This document shows positions 56,664-64,000 of a stretch of 64,000 nt of DNA, in pieces. The notes under the pieces are model-generated. The model was not told the DNA's origin. It did not search any database and worked only from the letters and a program-made list of their open reading frames with translations. Origin of the DNA: Comamonadaceae bacterium 2FH (lineage in GTDB: Bacteria > Pseudomonadota > Gammaproteobacteria > Burkholderiales > Burkholderiaceae_C); assembly GCA_005503335.1 (NCBI GenBank), contig SCMQ01000012.1, positions 48,488 through 112,487 on the forward strand, written 5' to 3'. Numbering within the stretch: position 1 is the first letter of the stretch; each line of letters starts with the position of its first letter. Made by a program: the position numbers and the translations under genes.

Positions 56664-57934
56664 CCCCCAACGCACTGCCCGGCCAGCCCCATGTCGCCTA
56701 CCGGGGCGACCAGCTCTTTGTCGAGGACTGCTGCCTGAGCGAACTGGCCGAGCGCCACGGCACGCCGCTGTTCGTCTACTCCAAGGCCGCCATGCTGGCG
56801 GCGCTCGCCGCCTACCAGCGCGGCTTTGCCGGCCGCAAGGCGCAGATCTGCTACGCGATGAAGGCCAATTCCTCGCTGGCCGTGCTGCAGGTCTTCGCCC
56901 AGGCCGGCTGCGGCTTCGACATCGTCTCCGGCGGCGAGCTGCAGCGCGTGCTGGCCGCCGGTGGCGACCCAGCCAAGGTCATTTTTTCGGGCGTGGGCAA
57001 GACCCGCGCCGAGATGCGCGAGGCGCTGGCGGCCGGCATCGCCTGCTTCAACGTCGAGAGCGAGGCCGAGCTCGAGGTGCTCAGCGAGGTCGCCCAGGCC
57101 GCAGGCCAGAAGGCGCCGGTCAGCATACGCGTCAACCCGAACGTGGACCCCAAGACCCACCCCTACATCTCCACCGGACTCAAGGGCAACAAGTTCGGCG
57201 TGGCGCACGAGCGCACGCTCGAAACCTACCGGCGCGCCGCCGCCCTGCCCGGGTTGCGCGTGGTCGGCATCGACTGCCACATCGGCTCGCAGATCACCGA
57301 GACCACGCCCTACCTGGACGCCATGGACCGGGTGCTGGACCTGGTCGAGGCCATAGAGGCGGACGGCATTCCCATCCACCACATCGACTTCGGCGGCGGC
57401 CTGGGCATAGCCTACAACGGCGACCAGCCGCCCGCGGCCGATGCGCTGTGGGCCCAGCTGCTGGCCCGCCTGGACGCGCGCGGCTTCGGCGATCGCCAGC
57501 TCATGATCGAGCCGGGACGCTCGCTGGTCGGCAATGCCGGCGTCTGCCTGACCGAAGTGCTCTACCTCAAGCCCGGCGAGCAGAAGAACTTCTGCATCGT
57601 CGACGCGGCCATGAACGACCTGCCGCGCCCGGCCATGTACGAGGCCTTTCACCAGATCGTGCCGCTGGCGCCGCAGGCCGGCACGCCCACCACCTACGAC
57701 GTGGTCGGCCCGATCTGCGAGAGCGGCGACTGGATAGGCCGCGAGCGCGCGCTCAGCGTCGCGCCGGGCCAGCGCCTGGCCGTGCTGTCGGCGGGCGCCT
57801 ATTGCATGAGCATGGCCAGCAACTACAACACGCGCGGCCGCGCGGCCGAGGTGCTGGTCGACGGCAGCCAGGCCCACCTGATCCGCAGCCGCGAAAGCGC
57901 CGCCGACACCTTCCGCCACGAGCACCTGATTTGA
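56660..57934 (+). CDS. lysA: Diaminopimelate decarboxylase LysA
   Basis: PLP enzyme that makes lysine from meso-diaminopimelate. It has 424 residues. The PLP lysine is in CYAMKANSS near residue 69. HIGSQITE, the phosphate-binding GGGLGIAY, EPGRSLVGNAG and the cross-subunit Cys in GPICESGDWIG are intact. It is translationally coupled to lptM and converges on msrQ with 7 bases between. Confidence 0.97.
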   Translation: MTPNALPGQPHVAYRGDQLFVEDCCLSELAERHGTPLFVYSKAAMLAALAAYQRGFAGRKAQICYAMKANSSLAVLQVFAQAGCGFDIVSGGELQRVLAAGGDPAKVIFSGVGKTRAEMREALAAGIACFNVESEAELEVLSEVAQAAGQKAPVSIRVNPNVDPKTHPYISTGLKGNKFGVAHERTLETYRRAAALPGLRVVGIDCHIGSQITETTPYLDAMDRVLDLVEAIEADGIPIHHIDFGGGLGIAYNGDQPPAADALWAQLLARLDARGFGDRQLMIEPGRSLVGNAGVCLTEVLYLKPGEQKNFCIVDAAMNDLPRPAMYEAFHQIVPLAPQAGTPTTYDVVGPICESGDWIGRERALSVAPGQRLAVLSAGAYCMSMASNYNTRGRAAEVLVDGSQAHLIRSRESAADTFRHEHLI

Positions 57935-58566
57935 ACGCCTTTCAGCCGCGCGCGCGCCCGCGCACGACGTGCCAGACGCGCCAGCCCAGCAGCAGGCCCA
58001 GGATGGCGGCGTAGACGGCGACCTCGTTGAAGTCGTTCTTGCCCGCGCGCATCCAGAAGAAATGCAGGATGGCCAGGCCGGCGATCGCGTAGACCAGCTT
58101 GTGCAGACGCTGCCAGCGCGCGGCGCCCAGCCACTTGATGGCGCGGTTGAACGAGGTCGCGGCCAGCGGCGTGAGCAGCAAGAAGGCCGAGAAGCCGACC
58201 AGGATGAAGGGCCGCTTGGCGATGTCCTTGGCGATCTCGGGCACATCGAAGCCCATGTCGAACCAGCTGTAGCTCAGCAGGTGCAGCAGCACGTAGAAAT
58301 AGGTGAACAGGCCCAGCATGCGCCGAAAACGCGCCAGCGCCGCCTGGCCCGTGATCACGCGCAGCGGCGTCACGGCCAGGGTCAGGCAGAGAAAGCGCAG
58401 CGTCCAGTCGCCGGTGGCGCGGATCAGGTGCTCGGCCGGGTTGGCGCCCAGGCCATCGGTCAGCGCCCCATAGAACAGCCAGGCGAAAGGCAGCAGGGCC
58501 AGCGCCAACACTAGCGGCTTGGCCGCCCGGTGCTGCAGCGCGCCGACGCGCTTGGCGGGACGCGCC

Positions 58567-59565
<999 letters not shown>

Positions 59566-59629
59566 GGTGCAGTCCTGGTGGTTGCTGGTATTGGGACTGC
59601 CGCGATTCTGGCAAAGTTCCTGCCGAAGA

Positions 59630-60955
59630 TCAGAGCGTGCCGTAGCTGTGCAGGCCGCTCAGGAACATGTTGACGCCGATGAAGGCGAAGGTGGTCACGG
59701 CCAGGCCGGCCAGCGCCCACCAGGCCGCCAGGCCGCCGCGCAGGCCCTTCATGAGGCGCATGTGCAGCCAGGCCGCGTAATTGAGCCAGACGATCAGGGC
59801 CCAGGTTTCCTTCGGGTCCCAGCTCCAGTAGCCGCCCCAGGCCTCGGCGGCCCAGAGCGCGCCCAGCACGGTGGCAATGGTGAAGAAGGCGAAGCCCACG
59901 GCGATGGACTTGTACATCACATCGTCGAGGATTTCGAGGGCAGGCAGGCGGGCGGCGATGCGCCGGCGCCCCAGCAGGATGCCCGCGGCGATCAGCGCCG
60001 AGAGCACCGCATAGCCCACCCAGTAGCTGCCGCCCGCCTCGGCCACGCCGCGCTGGCGAAAGGCGATGGGCACGAAGCACAGCGCCGCACCCAGCAGCCA
60101 GATCGGCGTCAGCTTGTACCAGCGGGTTTCGTTGGCCTGCTGCTTGATCAGGTAGGCGAAGGCCACCATGGCCGCCAGGGCGAAGGTGCCGTAGCCGATG
60201 AAGTTGGCCGGCACATGCAGCTTCATCCACCAGCTCTTGAGCGCCGGCACCAGGGGCTGGATCTCGTGCGCCTCGCGCACCAGCGTGTACCAGAGCAGGA
60301 AGCCCACGGCCGCGCTGACCACCAGCATCACGAAGGCGCCGAGCGCGCGCGTGCGGTACTGCGCCTCGTAGTAGAGGTAGAAGGCCGCGGTCAGCCAGCA
60401 GAACAGCACGAACACCTCGTAGAGGTTGCTGACCGGGATATGGCCGATGTCCGGGCCGATCTGGTGGCTCTCGTACCAGCGCACCATGCTGCCGATCAGC
60501 GCCATGGTCACCGCGGCCCAGGCGATCCTGGAGCCCAGGCCCTCGAGCGCGTCGGCCTGGCCGCGCGCGAACATGCCCAGCCAGTAGAACACCGTGCTCA
60601 TGAAGAACAGCATGCTCATCCACAGGATGGCCGACTGGCTGGACAGGAAGTACTTGAGCCAGAACACGCTGTCGGCGCGCGCCAGGTCGCCGCGGTAGGA
60701 GCCTATGGCCAGCAAGGAGAAGGCCGCCACCACCAGCATCAGGTTGCGCAAGGGGCGCCAGAACCAGCCCAGCCAGACCAGGCTGGGAACGGCCGCGACC
60801 AGGATGGCTTTTTCATAGCCGTCCATCGCGGCGCTGTAGCGCGAGAAGGCGAACAGCGCGCCGGCCAGCACCAGGGCGGCGAAGGCCCAGTCGGCCCAGT
60901 TGCGCCGCGAGAAATAGCCCGGCTGCAGATCCAGGGAGGGGATTGTCGTGCTCAT
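59630..60955 (-). CDS. ccsB: System II cytochrome c maturation protein CcsB (CcsA/ResC type)
   Basis: Membrane haem-handling partner of ResB in c-type cytochrome maturation. It has 441 residues with many helices. The tryptophan-rich WWD motif is [15 protein letters not shown]. Conserved flanking histidines are in [14 protein letters not shown] and [12 protein letters not shown]. It begins 4 bases after the resB stop and ends 64 bases before msrP. Confidence 0.95.
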   Translation of the reverse strand: MSTTIPSLDLQPGYFSRRNWADWAFAALVLAGALFAFSRYSAAMDGYEKAILVAAVPSLVWLGWFWRPLRNLMLVVAAFSLLAIGSYRGDLARADSVFWLKYFLSSQSAILWMSMLFFMSTVFYWLGMFARGQADALEGLGSRIAWAAVTMALIGSMVRWYESHQIGPDIGHIPVSNLYEVFVLFCWLTAAFYLYYEAQYRTRALGAFVMLVVSAAVGFLLWYTLVREAHEIQPLVPALKSWWMKLHVPANFIGYGTFALAAMVAFAYLIKQQANETRWYKLTPIWLLGAALCFVPIAFRQRGVAEAGGSYWVGYAVLSALIAAGILLGRRRIAARLPALEILDDVMYKSIAVGFAFFTIATVLGALWAAEAWGGYWSWDPKETWALIVWLNYAAWLHMRLMKGLRGGLAAWWALAGLAVTTFAFIGVNMFLSGLHSYGTL

Positions 60956-60959
60956 GCGC

Positions 60960-63074
60960 TCACTCCTTTGCGCCAATCAATTGGTCCTTGAGCCGTGCGA
61001 ACTCGCGGTCGCCGTCCAGCGTGCGGCGGTTGCTCGACAGCGCCATGCGGGCCTGGGCCCCTGCGCCGCCCTCCGCAGGCGCCAGCCAGACCCAGAGCCG
61101 GCGCTCGCGCACGTAGAGCATGGCGAACACGCCCAGGATCAGCAACAGGCAGCCCAGGTAGACCACCGTCTTGCCCGGCGCGCGCGCCACCTGGAACACG
61201 CTGGCCTGCACCTGGGTGAAATCCTTGAGCTGCAGGGCCATGGGGGCCGGGTAGAGCTGGGCGTCGCTGAGCGCCAGCACGGCCTGGGTCATGTAGCCCT
61301 GGGTCTTGTCGCCCGGCACCAGGGGCTTGAGCCCCGCCCGCTCGCGCGCCAGGCCGTCGAGCTCGAACAGCACGCCGCTCAGGATGCGGATCAGCACCTC
61401 GCCGGCACGGCCGCGCTCGGCCTCGGGCACGTTGGCCTCCATGAAGTCGGCCACGGCCTGCAGGCCGGCGCCCTTGCGGCCCGGGACGGCCTCCACGCCG
61501 GCGAACAGGGCCAGGGCGCGCGTGGCCGAGACCTTGAGCTGCTCGGCCAGTTCGGGCCGCGCCGGGTCCACCGCCTTGGCCACGTAGCGCTGCACCGCGC
61601 GCTCGCGCAGCGCCGCGTCGTCGAGTGCCGCGCGCAGGCGCAGGAAGCCCTGCATCTCGCCCTGGTCGTCGGCCGGCACGCGCAGGTAGCGGAAGGGCTC
61701 GGCCGGCGTCTCGCGCACGCCGAGCAGGAACACCGGCACGCCGTCGCCCATGTCCACCGGCAGCATGTAGTTGTTGAACTCGCGCGCCTGGCCCGCCGCG
61801 TCGCGCAGCTTGTAGCTGACGCTGGGGCCGATGTTGCGCAGCGCCTTCTTGGTCACGGTCTTGTGGCCGGCGCCCAGGCGCTCGTCGAGCGCGCTGCGCA
61901 GGTCGACCTTGCGCACGTCCACCGCGCCGCCGAGGCCGGCGAAGTTCTCGACGTTGATCACGCGCAGGGCCGTGTACTCGAGCGTGAGCTTCTCGTTGTC
62001 GTTGCTCAGTTCGGTCGAGCCGCCGATCACGCCCTCGACCTCGAACGGCCGGGTCGCCGCGCGCATCGGCAGGGCCTGCAGCTTCACGCGCGAGCCGCCG
62101 TCGTCGAAGCTGGACTGGTAGATCTCTATGCCCTTGAAGCTGGCCGGGTGGTTGACCTCGACGCGGGCCTCGCGCTTCTCACCGGTGGCCTTGTCGTGGA
62201 TCACCACGTCGCTGGCGAACAGCTTGGGCATGCCGGTCTCGTAGTACTCGACGATGAACTTCTTGAGCTCGATCGCGAAAGGCAGCTCCTGCAGCAGGAT
62301 GCCGTCCGACTGGCTGAGGATGGCGATGCTGGACTGCGTGCCCTCGGCCACCATCAGGTTGCCGCGAAAGGTGGGGTTGCGCTCGGACAGGCGGTGCTCG
62401 GGCTTGACCTCGGCGATCAGCCCGCCGCCGGCGTAGGGGGTCTTGCCGCCCAGCCACATCTGGGCGCGCACGATCAGGTCGCCGTCGAGCAGGCCGCCCA
62501 GGCAGACCAGCACGATGGCGCTGTGCGCCGCGAGGTAGCCGAGCTTGTTGGCCGCACCGGCCTTGGCCGCGACCATCCAGCCCGGACCGGCCGGGGTCTC
62601 GCGCGGCTGCAGCCGGACCTTCCAGCCGGCGCCGCCGAGCTGGCCGCCGATGCGCCGCGCCGCCGCCTCGGGTACCTCGGCCAGCGCCGCCTGCGCCTTG
62701 TGGTGAAAGGCCAGCAGGCTCTGCTCGCGGATGTTTTCCTTGTAGGCCTTGAGGTCGACCAGGATCTTGGGCGTGTTGCGCGCGATGCACAGCGAGGTGC
62801 TGACGACCAGGAAGGCCAGGATCAGCAGGAACCACCAGGCGCTGTAGACCGCGTAGAGGTTCAGCGCGCCGAACAGCTGGGCCCAGAAAGGCCCGAACTG
62901 GTTCACGTAATTGACGAAGGGCTCGTGCTGCTTGAGCACGGTGCCGATCACGGCGGCGATGCAGATGACCGTGAGCAGCGCGATCGCGAAGCGCATCGAC
63001 GACAGCAGTTCCAGGCCTGCGCGCAGGGCGCGCGATCCGGATCTGGCTTCAAGGCCCTGGGAGGAGACGGTCAT
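60960..63074 (-). CDS. resB: System II cytochrome c maturation protein ResB
   Basis: Large membrane protein that forms the haem-attachment synthetase with CcsB and keeps apocytochrome reduced. It has 704 residues. Three N-terminal helices (MRFAIALLTVICIAAVIGTV, WWFLLILAFLVVSTSLC, YLAAHSAIVLVCLGGLL), a large periplasmic domain, and a fourth helix near the end (TVVYLGCLLLILGVFAMLYV) are visible. The motif VLKQHEPFVNYVNQFGPFW at the first loop is conserved. Confidence 0.95.
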   Translation of the reverse strand: MTVSSQGLEARSGSRALRAGLELLSSMRFAIALLTVICIAAVIGTVLKQHEPFVNYVNQFGPFWAQLFGALNLYAVYSAWWFLLILAFLVVSTSLCIARNTPKILVDLKAYKENIREQSLLAFHHKAQAALAEVPEAAARRIGGQLGGAGWKVRLQPRETPAGPGWMVAAKAGAANKLGYLAAHSAIVLVCLGGLLDGDLIVRAQMWLGGKTPYAGGGLIAEVKPEHRLSERNPTFRGNLMVAEGTQSSIAILSQSDGILLQELPFAIELKKFIVEYYETGMPKLFASDVVIHDKATGEKREARVEVNHPASFKGIEIYQSSFDDGGSRVKLQALPMRAATRPFEVEGVIGGSTELSNDNEKLTLEYTALRVINVENFAGLGGAVDVRKVDLRSALDERLGAGHKTVTKKALRNIGPSVSYKLRDAAGQAREFNNYMLPVDMGDGVPVFLLGVRETPAEPFRYLRVPADDQGEMQGFLRLRAALDDAALRERAVQRYVAKAVDPARPELAEQLKVSATRALALFAGVEAVPGRKGAGLQAVADFMEANVPEAERGRAGEVLIRILSGVLFELDGLARERAGLKPLVPGDKTQGYMTQAVLALSDAQLYPAPMALQLKDFTQVQASVFQVARAPGKTVVYLGCLLLILGVFAMLYVRERRLWVWLAPAEGGAGAQARMALSSNRRTLDGDREFARLKDQLIGAKE

Positions 63075-63101
63075 GCGTGAATGTCGGTGGCGGCAAGAAA
63101 A

Positions 63102-63130
63102 AAGGCGGGTCTTCTGACAAGACCCGCCTT
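63102..63130 (-). terminator. Intrinsic terminator after the cytochrome c gene
   Basis: AAGGCGGGTCTT and AAGACCCGCCTT form a perfect 12-base stem with a 5-base loop; on the minus strand it is followed by TTTTCTT. It lies about 123 bases after the cytochrome stop and 27 bases before the resB start, so resB should need its own promoter or depend on read-through. Confidence 0.9.
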
Positions 63131-63252
63131 GCTATGGAGTGTGAATTCCGGACGGGGTTCCATGCCCAGGCGGCACCGCCCCGTATTTTCAGGCCTAAGC
63201 GCCGGGCCGCCCGGGATGTCCCGCCAGCCCGCCAGGTTGTTCCGGTCCCGGC

Positions 63253-63876
63253 TCAGCGCAGACCGGCGATGTAGTCGGATACCGCCTTGATCTCGCGGTC
63301 GTTCATCTTGGCGGCCACGGCGCTCATCTGGGCGCTGTTCTTGCGCGCGCCTTCGCGGAACGCGATCAGCTGGGCCGTGGTGTAGTCGGCATGCTGGCCC
63401 GACAGGCGCGGGTACTGCACCGGCAGGCCGGCGCCGTTCGGGCTGTGGCAGCTGGCGCAGGCGGCGATCTGGCGATCCGCGATGCCGCCGCGGTAGATGC
63501 GCTCGCCCAGGGCCACGCTGTCCTTGTCCTTGGCGAAGCCCGGCTTGGCCTTCTTGGAAGCCACCCACCAGGAGATGTTCTTCATGTCGTCTTCGCTGAG
63601 CTGGGCCGCGAAGCCGCTCATCACCGGGTTGGCGCGCTTGCCCGACTTGAATTCCTGCAGCTGCTTGACCAGGTATTCCGGATGCTGCTGGGCCAGCTTG
63701 GGGTTGACCGGCGTGCCGGAGTTGCCGTCGGCGCCGTGGCAGGCCGCGCACACGGCCGTGAAGCTGGCCTCCCCCTTGGCGAGGTCGGGCTTGGCGGCCT
63801 TGGGGGCGGCGTCCGAGGCAGCGAAGGCGGAGGCGGCCACCAGGGCGGTCATCAGGAAAGAGACAAACGACTTCAT
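63253..63876 (-). CDS. Cytochrome c4-like dihaem cytochrome
   Basis: Periplasmic dihaem electron carrier. It has 207 residues: a signal peptide (VSFLMTALVAASAFAA) and two class I cytochrome c domains with CAACH and CASCH haem sites. The methionine ligand regions are KRANPVMSGFAAQLS and RKNSAQMSAVAAKM. Domain size and spacing fit cytochrome c4, which can pass electrons to terminal oxidases. It lies divergent from the gene at the window end, as in other betaproteobacteria where that gene is engB. Confidence 0.94.
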   Translation of the reverse strand: MKSFVSFLMTALVAASAFAASDAAPKAAKPDLAKGEASFTAVCAACHGADGNSGTPVNPKLAQQHPEYLVKQLQEFKSGKRANPVMSGFAAQLSEDDMKNISWWVASKKAKPGFAKDKDSVALGERIYRGGIADRQIAACASCHSPNGAGLPVQYPRLSGQHADYTTAQLIAFREGARKNSAQMSAVAAKMNDREIKAVSDYIAGLR

Positions 63877-63896
63877 GACGGGGGATTTGGTTTGAG

Positions 63897-63924
63897 TTGG
63901 CGCAGAACCCGGGGATTCTACAAT
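63897..63924 (+). promoter_or_regulatory. Candidate promoter of the right-edge gene
   Basis: TTGGCG (63897-63902), 16-base spacer and TACAAT (63919-63924). A minus-strand TAGAAT (63920-63915) overlaps the same -10 and could serve the cytochrome gene, so the two divergent promoters may share bases. Confidence 0.5.
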
Positions 63925-63963
63925 GCCGGCCGGGGCCCTCTCCCCGTAAACTCTGGACCCCGC

Positions 63964-64000
63964 ATGAACCCCACCGCGGCCGCCAACCCGCCCAGCCTGC
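63964..64000 (+). CDS. Start of a gene cut by the window edge, probably engB (YihA GTPase)
   Basis: Only twelve codons are visible (MNPTAAANPPSL). They are too few to identify the product. The assignment to the ribosome-assembly GTPase EngB rests only on the known divergent cytochrome c4/engB arrangement in betaproteobacteria. Confidence 0.4.
   Translation, partial: MNPTAAANPPSL

Overview
The window is a 64 kb piece of a high-GC chromosome that reads as core genome of a betaproteobacterium in the order Burkholderiales, most likely a Comamonadaceae-type lineage. The reasons are gene-order blocks I know from that group (pilD-coaE-zapD-yacG; petABC-sspAB; mla-ABC-bolA-murA-hisGDCBHAFIE-tatABC; pilMNOPQ-aroKB-dgt; msrPQ beside system II cytochrome c maturation and a cytochrome c4-like gene), a short-form HisG, and two interspersed repeat families that I recall from Comamonadaceae genomes. 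The genus cannot be fixed from the sequence alone. There is no rRNA, CRISPR array, prophage or integrative element. The only mobile-type gene is one REP-associated (RAYT/Y1) transposase. No gene-free stretch exceeds 300 bases; the largest are 53466-53724 and 7674-7893.

Layout. 1-2226 (+): end of pilD, coaE, zapD, yacG. 2231-7673 (-): secA, argJ, an AAA+ ATPase and a Nudix hydrolase, reading leftwards. 7894-8205 (+): a DciA/DUF721-like protein. 8220-12398 (-): petABC (cytochrome bc1), an intrinsic terminator, sspA, sspB and tRNA-Thr. 12541-12962 (+): mscL with an apparent frameshift. 12980-14788 (-): a Nif3-family protein and pdxA. 14848-15984 (+): a DegS-like periplasmic protease. 16005-39912 (-): about 24 kb read in one direction: gltBD, terminator, mlaFEDACB, a two-gene ABC-2 exporter, ibaG-like bolA, murA, nine his genes, a small membrane protein, a patatin-like lipase, a HIT protein, tatABC. 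40087-40785 (-): RAYT transposase in an AT-rich pocket. 40906-42741 (+): EAL-CBS-GGDEF protein. 42772-53465 (-): eleven tightly overlapping genes, pilMNOPQ-aroK-aroB-dgt-MFS-DUF1415-methyltransferase. 53725-56115 (+): penicillin-binding protein 1A. 56112-56441 (-): frataxin. 56454-57934 (+): lptM-lysA. 57942-63876 (-): cytochrome c4-like gene, resB, ccsB, msrP, msrQ. 63964 to the end (+): start of a gene that by position is probably engB.

How the genes fit together. Much of the window concerns the cell envelope: Mla phospholipid transport, MurA and PBP1A for peptidoglycan, SecA and Tat export, a DegS-like protease, and type IV pilus assembly. Two encoded proteins (Rieske PetA and MsrP) carry Tat-type leaders and so are expected clients of the TatABC system encoded here; PetC and the cytochrome c4-like protein need the ResB/CcsB haem-attachment system encoded here. 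Histidine synthesis is nearly complete, but HisZ (needed by short HisG) and a histidinol-phosphatase are not in the window.

I did not find a discrete, convincingly new biological system. The points most worth checking are regulatory or structural: a 12-bp divergent gap between cyaY and lptM; a gltBD terminator that abuts the mlaF start codon; a hairpin over the ribosome-binding site of the ABC ATPase; three GTCAC repeats at exact 11-bp spacing before the c-di-GMP gene; the mscL frameshift; and a dispersed repeat that supplies the N-terminus of the Nudix protein.
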